From Gemmatimonadales bacterium UBA1120 (lineage in GTDB: Bacteria; Gemmatimonadota; Gemmatimonadetes; Longimicrobiales; Gaopeijiaceae), in contig DCAZ01000145.1 in the NCBI GenBank assembly GCA_002313925.1, positions 1-12,225 of the forward strand: a stretch of DNA of 12,225 bases, in the 5' to 3' direction. Under the pieces are notes generated by a model. It was not told where the DNA came from. It saw nothing but the letters and a program-made list of their open reading frames with translations, and ran no database searches. How positions within the stretch are numbered: the stretch's first letter is position 1; each line of letters opens with the position of its first letter. Of this stretch, positions 1 through 6,148 are shown piece after piece. The translations under genes were made by a program, and so were the position numbers.

Positions 1-554
1 TGATCGATCTTTTTGCGGTGATTCCGACCTATCTGAGCGTACTGATTCCCGGAGGAGAAGTTCTTGCAGTGGTCCGAATTCTTAGAGTTCTGCGTGTTTT
101 CAGGATCCTTAAGCTGGTACAGTACATGGGTGGGGCCGACGTCCTTGTAGCGACCTTGAAGGCAAGCAGATTCAAGATCGTAGTCTTCCTCATTACCGTG
201 ATGACCATTGTGGTCGTCGTTGGGTCTGTAATCTACCTCATTGAAGGACCGGACAACGGTTTTACGAGCATACCTCGTGGCTTGTATTGGAGTGTTGTGA
301 CCCTGACAACCGTGGGCTATGGGGACGTGACGCCCCAAACTGGTTTGGGGCAAACACTCGCAGCTTTGCTCATGGTTATGGGCTACGCATTGATTGCCGT
401 ACCTACCGGTTTGTTTTCAGCTGAGTTCGTCCAGCAGAACGCAGCCCACCGGCAAGGGCCAAATGCGCCCGTCCAGAGTTGTCCTGGATGCGGAAGTCTA
501 GAGAAAGATCATCAAGCATATTACTGCCGGTACTGTGGCCAGAAACTCACCTGA
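1..554 (+). CDS. Voltage-gated K+ channel, 3' part, with C-terminal zinc ribbon
   Basis: This is a partial gene that enters from the left edge. The frame is open from base 3 and begins IDLFAVIPTYLS, which looks like the end of an S3 helix, so the GTG at 18 is internal and not a start. Counting that GTG codon as residue 1, the S4 voltage sensor has Arg/Lys every third residue (R20, R23, R26, R29, K32). S5 follows at about 52-75, then a pore helix, the selectivity filter TVGYGD at 98-103, and S6 at about 112-134. The family forms tetrameric, K+-selective channels in the inner membrane. After S6 comes a short cytoplasmic tail that ends in a four-cysteine ribbon, C155-x2-C158 and C170-x2-C173, typical of a zinc ribbon and not a standard part of Kv channels. 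S1-S2 and the true start lie outside the window. The channel assignment is firm; the role of the ribbon is unknown. Confidence 0.93.
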   Translation, partial: IDLFAVIPTYLSVLIPGGEVLAVVRILRVLRVFRILKLVQYMGGADVLVATLKASRFKIVVFLITVMTIVVVVGSVIYLIEGPDNGFTSIPRGLYWSVVTLTTVGYGDVTPQTGLGQTLAALLMVMGYALIAVPTGLFSAEFVQQNAAHRQGPNAPVQSCPGCGSLEKDHQAYYCRYCGQKLT

Positions 555-602
555 CTACGATCTGAGTTGCGAGCCTGAGGTTTTCGGGAGCAGAATCAGG
601 TC

Positions 603-650
603 ATGAATAGAATACTAGTGTTTGCGGTGTGCCTGTTTGCCTGTGTCTAA
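603..650 (+). CDS. 15-codon ORF, possible leader peptide or truncated lipoprotein signal
   Basis: ATG at 603 opens MNRILVFAVCLFACV and stops at TAA 648-650. The peptide looks like the start of a lipoprotein signal sequence: a basic n-region, a hydrophobic core and LFAC as a possible lipobox, and then it stops at once. The AA of its stop codon is part of the AAGGA Shine-Dalgarno (649-653) of the next gene. That arrangement would suit translational coupling or a leader peptide. It could equally be the remnant of a lost lipoprotein gene, or chance. Its own ribosome site is poor: GGGAG at 586-590 is too far away and AGG at 598-600 too close. Confidence 0.22.
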   Translation: MNRILVFAVCLFACV

Positions 651-662
651 GGATTTAGACGG

Positions 663-857
663 ATGAAAGCTTGGTTAGCCTTGGTCGCATCTTACCTACT
701 GTTGATGGCTCTCATCATCGTTCCGAGACTCGTAGGGGTGGAGGCTTTGCCCTTAAGGGTCGTATTCCTACTCATCCCAATTGGAACGGGCTTGTTCCTT
801 TATCTATTGCTACGCGGAGTTTCGAAGAAAGAGCATATGCAGAGGAAAGTCGACTAG
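663..857 (+). CDS. Small two-helix membrane protein, function unknown
   Basis: This is a 64-residue protein that I do not recognise. It has two hydrophobic segments, about residues 3-20 and 33-50, joined by a short loop containing R22 and E27. It ends in a strongly basic tail with KKEHMQRK, so both termini are probably cytoplasmic. The start is supported by AAGGA at 649-653, nine bases before ATG 663. It sits between the K+ channel and a DUF4377 lipoprotein on the same strand, with 108 and 66 bases of spacing, so it may or may not share their transcript. Small proteins of this type are poorly conserved, and the call rests on the start signal and the hydrophobic pattern. Confidence 0.5.
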   Translation: MKAWLALVASYLLLMALIIVPRLVGVEALPLRVVFLLIPIGTGLFLYLLLRGVSKKEHMQRKVD

Positions 858-923
858 ATCTAGCAGGTCTCCTCTCTATAGCGTGTACCACTGGGGCAAG
901 GGACTCGTAAACAGGATTTGGGA

Positions 924-1280
924 ATGAGAAAGACTCGTTTTCTCGTGCTCTGCGCGCTTCTACTTGGATGCGGACTCATAGAGCCGGACTCAGAGGTGCT
1001 GACCTTGTTTGTGGGCCCTGAGCGAGTTGAATGCATGGGCTTCATGTTCCCTACCACATGTCTGCAGGTTCGCTTTAATCCGGAAGGGAATTGGGAGACT
1101 TTCGATGATCCAATAGAGGGTTTTAATTTTGAACCAGGCTTCTTTTATGAACTCAGGGTGAGGCGAGTCTCTATTGCTGATCCTCCGGCAGATGCTTCAA
1201 GCTATCGCTGGATTTTGTTGGAGTTCGTGAACAAGATTGTTGCCCAAGCCTATGCTATAGATAGCCGAATCGTGATATGA
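924..1280 (+). CDS. DUF4377 domain lipoprotein
   Basis: This is a 118-residue predicted lipoprotein. The signal peptide MRKTRFLVLCALLLGC ends in a lipobox LLGC with the lipidated Cys at 16. The mature part is one DUF4377 domain, recognised from the run VGPERVEC at 30-37, C46-LQV, NPEGNWETF, then IEGFNFEPGFFYELRV, PPADASS and a closing hydrophobic strand. C37 and C46 are the family's Cys pair and probably form a disulfide in the periplasm. The domain has no known reaction. It often occurs in exported proteins, alone or beside META/HslJ-type domains. ATG 924 is preferred over the in-frame TTG at 918 because AGGA at 913-916 lies seven bases upstream of it. The stop overlaps the next start as ATGA (1277-1280), so the two genes are probably translated together. 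Confidence 0.85.
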   Translation: MRKTRFLVLCALLLGCGLIEPDSEVLTLFVGPERVECMGFMFPTTCLQVRFNPEGNWETFDDPIEGFNFEPGFFYELRVRRVSIADPPADASSYRWILLEFVNKIVAQAYAIDSRIVI

Positions 1281-1669
1281 CCCTAGTCTTATGTCATAAG
1301 TGCCCTCGAGAGATTAGTGACCGAGAACCAGCTTGCCCGGAATGCGGTGTACTGGAGAGGGAAGGGCCGTTTGAGCAGCACTATGAGAGTGGTCAGTTGA
1401 TGGCCAGGGGCACATATCTAAATAGTGCACTGCATGGATCCTATGAAGAGTACTACGAGAGTGGACAGTTAGAGGGAAAATATAATTTCGAAAATGGTGA
1501 CCCTCGTGGAGACGGGCTTTTCGAATACTACAACGAGAACGGTGAGTTGATGGCCAGGGGATTTTACCATATGACCAAGAAATGTGGTGAGTGGTTTGCG
1601 AAGGGTGCTGGGTGGTCTGGACGGGACAAGCTCGAGCACTATCCGCCCTGTCCAGAATCCCAGGACTAG
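1277..1669 (+). CDS. Zinc-ribbon plus MORN-repeat protein
   Basis: This is a 130-residue protein with no signal peptide, so it is probably cytoplasmic. The N-terminus holds a zinc ribbon with C6-x2-C9 and C20-x2-C23. Residues about 30-107 contain three MORN-variant repeats of about 24 residues with cores HYESGQLMARGTY, YYESGQLEGKYNF and YYNENGELMARGFY. They resemble the repeats of YwqK-type proteins, which some annotation pipelines call antitoxins; nothing here shows a toxin partner. The start overlaps the DUF4377 stop and has no Shine-Dalgarno of its own, which implies coupling. An exact 16-bp DNA repeat (1395-1410 and 1545-1560, 150 bp apart) encodes the same part of repeats 1 and 3. The repeats may mediate protein or membrane contacts, but no function can be assigned. 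Confidence 0.78.
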   Translation: MTLVLCHKCPREISDREPACPECGVLEREGPFEQHYESGQLMARGTYLNSALHGSYEEYYESGQLEGKYNFENGDPRGDGLFEYYNENGELMARGFYHMTKKCGEWFAKGAGWSGRDKLEHYPPCPESQD

Positions 1670-1672
1670 GTC

Positions 1673-2683
1673 ATGAACATGAACAGAGCCCCGCTAATCC
1701 TTTGGATCCTGGCCTCATGCACTGTTGCAGATACTTCAAGTGACTCGCTGGGACTAATGCCACCAGACGTGCCGGAATCTTGGCGTCCGATTATCGGTGA
1801 GTATGCTTCGGGCTCAGATACTGTTTCAGTGCTGGAGGAAGACGGAAGCCTAGTGCTGCTATTTTGGGGTGGTGCTAGGCTCCAACTCTCAGCTTCAACT
1901 AATGGAGCTTTTGAGACCGACTCCAACGTGATGGTGGAGATGGTAGCCGATGCGAGTGGCCGTACAGAAATGCTGTTGGTGGACGGCCAGGCTTTTACTC
2001 AACTCTCACTCGGTGCCGAAGATGGTGGCACGTTCCGTATCACACCCATTCGGGCGCCGGAAGAGTTGCTCATAGAAGCCCTTGCTGCTTCTCCTCCAGA
2101 AGAAGATGGTGACTTCCGGCCTGCAGATCTCGCAGAACTGGTGGCTCTCGACTCTACGATTCTGTTGGACATTCGTTATGCGACTACAAACAACTTTATG
2201 GGCGAGATCTTCTATTCTGAGCCCAGAGCATTTCTACAACGCCCGGCAGCAGAGGCTCTTGTGCGGGCGCATCATTGGCTCGGTGAACAGGGCTATGGCC
2301 TCCTGATTCATGATGGATACCGGCCATGGTACGTGACCAAGATGTTTTGGGATGCAACCCCCGAAGAGCTACGGGTTTTTGTAGCGAACCCTGCTAATGG
2401 TTCGAGACATAACCGCGGCTGTGCAGTGGATCTAACACTATACGACCTTGAAACAGGTGCTCCGGTTACGATGACCGGTGGATACGATGAGATGTCACCG
2501 CGTTCCTATCCTGACTATCCGGGAGGAACAGATCGGCAACGATGGCATCGGGAACTCCTTCGCGAAGCTATGGAGGCTCAAGGGTTCACGGTATATGAAG
2601 CAGAATGGTGGCATTTTGATTACAACGATTGGCCCAGCTACCGCATCGGTAACGAGAGGTTCGAACAGTTGGGGATGGGATGA
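1673..2683 (+). CDS. D-Ala-D-Ala dipeptidase (M15D, VanX/DdpX type) lipoprotein with DUF3471-like N-terminal domain
   Basis: 336 residues. The leader MNMNRAPLILWILASC has a lipobox LASC (Cys16). Residues about 35-125 form a beta-rich region that starts WRPIIGEYASGSDTVSV and resembles the DUF3471-type domain often found behind beta-lactamase-like enzymes. Residues about 150-325 are a VanX-type zinc dipeptidase: LLDIRYATTNNFMG, DGYRPW (R217), SRHNRGCAVD (ligands H246 and D253) and EAEWWH (catalytic E311, ligand H314). This family cleaves D-Ala-D-Ala, either to recycle peptidoglycan dipeptide or for vancomycin resistance. No vanH or vanA ligase is nearby, so a periplasmic nutritional or recycling role is more likely than resistance. 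The start at 1673 has AGGA seven bases upstream; ATG 1679 is an alternative. Enterococcal VanX has about 202 residues, so the extra N-terminal domain explains the length. Catalytic residues are complete. Confidence 0.9.
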   Translation: MNMNRAPLILWILASCTVADTSSDSLGLMPPDVPESWRPIIGEYASGSDTVSVLEEDGSLVLLFWGGARLQLSASTNGAFETDSNVMVEMVADASGRTEMLLVDGQAFTQLSLGAEDGGTFRITPIRAPEELLIEALAASPPEEDGDFRPADLAELVALDSTILLDIRYATTNNFMGEIFYSEPRAFLQRPAAEALVRAHHWLGEQGYGLLIHDGYRPWYVTKMFWDATPEELRVFVANPANGSRHNRGCAVDLTLYDLETGAPVTMTGGYDEMSPRSYPDYPGGTDRQRWHRELLREAMEAQGFTVYEAEWWHFDYNDWPSYRIGNERFEQLGMG

Positions 2684-2778
2684 ACATGCAGAGATTGGCT
2701 TACGCCCACTGCGGTGTGGTTGGTCCTCCCATAAGATGAAGTGAAGCACGTTACTAGCACTTGATAGGAGTGAAACCA

Positions 2779-3771
2779 ATGATCCGAGTAAACGATGTCC
2801 GACCACTCCTAGTGCTGCTCGCGGCTAGCATGATCCATGTGCCAACGTCAGCTCAAACCACACATCAGTTCGAGGCGACTGAGTACTACAACACCTTCTC
2901 ATTTGCGCATCCACCGGCTCTTCGGATCCGACCTGGAGATCGGGTTGTGACTCGGACCATCGATGCCGGAGGCCAGGACTGGAATAGTGACCAGGTTGCC
3001 CAGGGACCCAACCCTCAAATCGGACCGTTCTATGTAGAGGGAGCAGAACCGGGTGACGTTCTCGTGGTGCGATTGGAGAAAATTGAACCAAACCGGGACT
3101 GGGCCTACTCGAATACGGTGCTTGCACCCTACGCAGCTGACCCATCATTCCTGCGCTACGAAGCTGAAGATGAGGCACGAAGAGAGCGTTGGGATGTGGA
3201 TACCGAAGCTCGGGTGGCTAGACCGTCGACACCGGCCTTGAGAGCGCAAGGTATTGAGATTCCATTTCGACCGATGCTTGGCTGTATCGGTGTTGCGCCA
3301 CCCCGAAAAGAGGCAGTCTGGACGGCTACTCCTGGAGAGTTTGGCGGTAACCTCGACTACTTCGGGATGGTCGAAGGTGTAACGGTGATGTTACCAGTTT
3401 TTGAACCTGGTGCACTCCTGTTCATAGGTGACGGTCACGCCCGACAGGGTGAAGGCGAGGTGCTCGGGAATGCCCTTGAGATCTCTATGGATGTTGAGTT
3501 TTCAGTCGACCTGATCAAGGGTGGCCAGATCCGCTGGCCTAGAATCGAGACTGAGGATGCCATCATCGTTCTAGGGAGTGCCCGGCCACTTCTGCAGGCC
3601 CTTCAGCACGCGACCACTGAGCTGCAGAGATGGTTAATCGCTGACTACGGGTACGATGAGCGAGGATCATCGCTCCTGATGGGCCATGTTCTAGAATACG
3701 AAGTTGTACAAGTTGTGGATCCCCATTTTACGATTGCGGCCAAGATCCCAAAAAGCTTTCTCACACCCTAA
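2779..3771 (+). CDS. Exported acetamidase/formamidase family protein (FmdA/AmdA)
   Basis: 330 residues from ATG 2779, which has AGGAG at 2766-2770. The upstream in-frame TTG at 2761 precedes that site and is rejected. The signal peptide has a hydrophobic core LLVLLAASM and likely cleavage at PTSA/Q (25/26). The rest is the FmdA_AmdA fold: FSFAHPPALRIRPGD near 41-54, a possible metal or active-site region with D62, RPMLGCIGVAP at 164-174, GGNLDYF at 189-195, and VFEPGALLFIGDGHARQGEGE at about 207-227 with H220. Family members hydrolyse formamide, acetamide or other short amides to ammonia and an acid; most characterised ones are cytoplasmic, so an exported form is less usual. It lies 95 bases after the dipeptidase and faces the triple-RidA gene tail to tail. 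Substrate cannot be inferred. Confidence 0.88.
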   Translation: MIRVNDVRPLLVLLAASMIHVPTSAQTTHQFEATEYYNTFSFAHPPALRIRPGDRVVTRTIDAGGQDWNSDQVAQGPNPQIGPFYVEGAEPGDVLVVRLEKIEPNRDWAYSNTVLAPYAADPSFLRYEAEDEARRERWDVDTEARVARPSTPALRAQGIEIPFRPMLGCIGVAPPRKEAVWTATPGEFGGNLDYFGMVEGVTVMLPVFEPGALLFIGDGHARQGEGEVLGNALEISMDVEFSVDLIKGGQIRWPRIETEDAIIVLGSARPLLQALQHATTELQRWLIADYGYDERGSSLLMGHVLEYEVVQVVDPHFTIAAKIPKSFLTP

Positions 3772-3792
3772 GAAAGCGCTCGAGAAGTACTG

Positions 3793-3817
3793 AAGCGCCT
3801 TATTTCTGGGGCTTTTT
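3793..3817 (+). terminator. Weak candidate terminator after the formamidase-like gene
   Basis: AAGCGCC (3793-3799) can pair with GGGGCTT (3808-3814) around an 8-base loop. The stem has one internal G-G mismatch, and it runs into a T5 tract at 3813-3817. It sits in the 45-base gap between two convergent genes, where a terminator is expected. The short, mismatched stem makes it only a candidate, and the T tract reaches the stop codon of the opposing gene. Confidence 0.33.
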
Positions 3818-4947
3818 CACGGCGTGTTACCGATCACCATTTGGATCTCGACGCCTGATCTTCCCATGAGGCGTGCACCGACAATCGTCGGTGTAGGCAT
3901 GTCATCGCCAATTGTCTCATTGAGTATGGTCTGTACGACATCTCGGTCTCGAATGTCGGCTAAGTAGACCCATATGTCCTCGACATCTCCGAAGCCTTTC
4001 GAGCCGGCTTCAAGAGTTGATCGGATATCGTCCAGTGCTGCGCGAGTTTGTTCGCTAGCATTGCTTCCTCGCCCGACTACTCCTGCCAGATAAAGGCGAT
4101 CGCCTGTATCAATACCGGGCGAAAACGGGAGTCGTCCACGTGCTCGGCCCTCAGCGCGCACGACCTTACGCTCTGAAGAAGATTCGGCTACACACTGAAT
4201 CTCAGTGGAAAAGACGGGGTTCATGAGACTCGCGCGCACTGTCGCTCTGGCTGGAGGGTCTGATGCGGAGACGGATTCAGCATAGGCTTGATTCATCACA
4301 GCGAATCCGCGGGGATCGTCTAGAAACACTCGGCAGCTGACCAGGTCTCCGAAGCTCATACCAGCTTCTTCTAGCACAAAGCCAATGTTTCCGAAAATCC
4401 GTTGGGTCTGCGTTGCCATATCACCGGTTACCGGTTGATACGTATCTGGATCCCTACTGGTTGCTCCGGAGATAAATAAGGTGCTACCAACCTTGATTCC
4501 CCAGGAATACGGGAGTTCCGGAGATCTTAAACCCTCCGGAGTGATGACTTCCTTAGGCTGTCCGGTTGCCACTACTGAGATTTGAATGAGAGCGTCAGGC
4601 TCCAAAAGATCAGCTTGTACAGTGGCGCGTGTTGGGGGGGAAATCTCGAAGTAGGTACGATAAACGCCATTCATACCTTGAAAGTGTCTGGTGTCCTTAA
4701 GGAACACATTCGATGCCACTACATCGGAATAACTCAGGCCCTGTTCCCGGAGTGCTTCACCCAGACGATCTAGTGTTGCCCTGGTTTGGTCTTCGACGTT
4801 AGTGAGAGTGCGTCCGGCGGATTGGGTGGCAGTCACATTCGAGATATAGACGAGTTCCGGGGATTGTGCCGAAAGCCATAGCGGCCAAGTGAGGAGGAGA
4901 TTCAAGAGTCCTCCAACAACGGTGTATCGGATTCCTGTAACGCTCAT
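3817..4947 (-). CDS. Exported protein with three tandem RidA (YjgF/UK114) domains
   Basis: 376 residues. A signal peptide of about 27 residues (core VVGGLLNLLLTWPLWLSA) probably ends at LSA/Q. Three RidA-type domains follow, at about 32-127, 137-255 and 262-374. RidA proteins are normally about 130-residue homotrimers that hydrolyse reactive imines/enamines such as 2-aminoacrylate in clefts between subunits, so three linked domains could form one pseudo-trimer. Comparing with E. coli RidA Arg105 and Glu120, domain 1 has Arg (PTRATV, R107) but Gln122 for Glu; domain 2 has both (PARATV, R234; E249); domain 3 keeps Glu (E367) but has P353 at the Arg position. Only domain 2 looks fully equipped. 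The start is supported by a strong GAGGAGA-type Shine-Dalgarno on the minus strand at about 4954-4962. It is divergent from the creatininase gene. Periplasmic location is inferred from the signal peptide; substrate is unknown. Confidence 0.9.
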   Translation of the reverse strand: MSVTGIRYTVVGGLLNLLLTWPLWLSAQSPELVYISNVTATQSAGRTLTNVEDQTRATLDRLGEALREQGLSYSDVVASNVFLKDTRHFQGMNGVYRTYFEISPPTRATVQADLLEPDALIQISVVATGQPKEVITPEGLRSPELPYSWGIKVGSTLFISGATSRDPDTYQPVTGDMATQTQRIFGNIGFVLEEAGMSFGDLVSCRVFLDDPRGFAVMNQAYAESVSASDPPARATVRASLMNPVFSTEIQCVAESSSERKVVRAEGRARGRLPFSPGIDTGDRLYLAGVVGRGSNASEQTRAALDDIRSTLEAGSKGFGDVEDIWVYLADIRDRDVVQTILNETIGDDMPTPTIVGARLMGRSGVEIQMVIGNTP

Positions 4948-5111
4948 TCCGTTCTCTCCTCAGTACCAGGATATCTCTTTAGGGAAGTATTTTCGTTCGA
5001 AGTCGCTCATTCGCTAAGAACATAAGATGACAAGCCGACTTGCCAATCCGTTTTAAACATCTTCATGCTGTCATACTAAAGACAACTAATCCCCCAGATG
5101 AAGGTTTCCTC

Positions 5112-6047
5112 ATGAAGTCGATTCACCCCCTAGCTCTAGCGGTCATTGCCCTGATCGGGATGTGCCTACAAACACCTGCAGTAGCTCAGACCAGTCCAGT
5201 TTGGTCGGAAAAAAAAGTGCCAAACTATCTTCCTCATATGACTGTCCCTGAGGTACGAGATCTTCTTACCCGGACCGACATGGTAATCATTCCGGTCACC
5301 GCCCTGGAGCAACACGGACTTCATTTGCCTATCGGTACCGATTACTACAGTGGAATCGAACGGGCAAAGCTTATCGCTGCCCGCACCGACGTATTGGTCG
5401 CGCCGATCCTTCTTCCGGGGCAATCTCCTTATCACATGGGATTTGAGGGAACGATTTCGTTGTCATCTCAAACCGTACAACAGGTGATTGTTGAGGCTGC
5501 GGAGAGCCTGATGCGTCACGGGTTCAAACGTTTCTTGATCCTGAACTCGCACGGAGGAAATCAGGCAACTACGACCTTTATCGTAGACCGCATCAATCAC
5601 GAAACCGCAGGTATTGCGGTAAATCTGGGTTCAGTTGCTGCTCCTTTTCAGGATCGGAGCAGGCTCGCAGACATCCCGGACCCCCAAGTATTTGATCGCC
5701 ATGGAGGAGTCGGAGAGACATCTAGGGGGCTCTATTTGATGCCGGATCTGGTGGACTTGGAGGCAGCGGTGACAGCGGAGTTGACGCTACCCAGTCATAT
5801 GGAACGCATGCTCCCTGACGTGATCGCAGGGGATCCCACCGCGCTCACTGTGTTTCTAGCGGAAGGTCTTAAGGCTGAGGAGACGGGCAAGGGCACGTCA
5901 GCAGATCAGATGTCTAGCACAGGTGTGTGGAGCGAGAGGGATCCCAAGGAAGCAACGGCGGAGCAGGGACGATTGGCCACCGAAGTATTCGTCGAGGGTG
6001 CGGTGCGTTTTATTGAGCGATGGAAGGAGTTAAGACCAATCCAGTAG
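5112..6047 (+). CDS. Exported creatininase-family amidohydrolase
   Basis: 311 residues from ATG 5112 (AAGG at 5101-5104); the in-frame TTG at 5040 would bury the signal peptide and is rejected. The signal sequence MKSIHPLALAVIALIGM ends near TPAVA/Q (25/26). The creatininase fold shows E66-Q-H68, HLPIGTD (H71, D77), LPGQSPYHMGFEGTISL at about 101-117, NSHGGNQ at 145-151 (H147) and GGVGETS at 198-204 (E202). The acidic and His residues match the metal-binding positions of the family. Characterised members open creatinine's ring, act in mycofactocin maturation (MftE) or deformylate a riboflavin/F420 precursor (ArfB); those are cytoplasmic, so an exported form probably has another cyclic or linear amide as substrate. 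It shares a 164-bp divergent promoter region with the triple-RidA gene, which suggests common control. Confidence 0.9.
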   Translation: MKSIHPLALAVIALIGMCLQTPAVAQTSPVWSEKKVPNYLPHMTVPEVRDLLTRTDMVIIPVTALEQHGLHLPIGTDYYSGIERAKLIAARTDVLVAPILLPGQSPYHMGFEGTISLSSQTVQQVIVEAAESLMRHGFKRFLILNSHGGNQATTTFIVDRINHETAGIAVNLGSVAAPFQDRSRLADIPDPQVFDRHGGVGETSRGLYLMPDLVDLEAAVTAELTLPSHMERMLPDVIAGDPTALTVFLAEGLKAEETGKGTSADQMSSTGVWSERDPKEATAEQGRLATEVFVEGAVRFIERWKELRPIQ

Positions 6048-6074
6048 AAAATCGCAGTACGCGGAAGATTTTCT
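6046..6074. repeat. 8-bp inverted repeat at the creatininase stop codon
   Basis: AGAAAATC (6046-6053) and GATTTTCT (6067-6074) are exact reverse complements around a 13-base spacer. The left arm overlaps the TAG stop of the creatininase gene. It could form a weak hairpin that ends or protects transcripts, but the stem is AT-rich and no T tract follows on either strand, so a Rho-independent terminator is not well supported. The right arm abuts the RidA remnant. Confidence 0.4.
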
Positions 6075-6141
6075 GTCAGCTAGGTAGACCCAGATATCTT
6101 CAACAGCTCTGAAGCCTCTTGAGGTGGCTTCCAGAGTCGAT
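6074..6141 (-). pseudogene. Remnant of a RidA-type gene, similar to domain 3 of the triple-RidA protein
   Basis: These 68 bases align without gaps to 3954-4021 inside the triple-RidA gene, same strand, with 54 of 68 bases identical by my count. Read on the minus strand they encode STLEATSRGF, RAV, then EDIWVYLAD, against STLEAGSKGF, GDV and EDIWVYLAD (residues 310-331 of the intact protein). Nine of the fourteen base differences are silent, so the fragment diverged while it was still coding and is not a recent copying error. No start or further RidA sequence remains: on one side it runs into the outer-membrane protein gene seven bases away, on the other the similarity stops at 6074. It is most simply the decayed piece of a second RidA gene, left by deletion or by insertion of neighbouring sequence. 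Confidence 0.78.
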
Positions 6142-6148
6142 AACCCGA

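Noticed and set aside
671..910. 79-codon frame overlapping the small membrane protein
   Set aside because: The overlapping frame at 663 has the better Shine-Dalgarno and a coherent two-helix pattern; this one has neither.
1277..1669. Reading the MORN-repeat protein as an antitoxin of a toxin-antitoxin pair
   Set aside because: That label comes from automated naming of YwqK-like repeats. The coupled neighbour is a DUF4377 lipoprotein with no toxin features.
1673..2683. Vancomycin-resistance (vanHAX) cluster
   Set aside because: Only the VanX-type enzyme is present; no D-lactate dehydrogenase, ligase or two-component regulator is nearby.
2495..2806. Minus-strand frame across the dipeptidase end and the next gap
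   Set aside because: It is antisense to the catalytic EWWH region of a clear gene and has no recognisable content.
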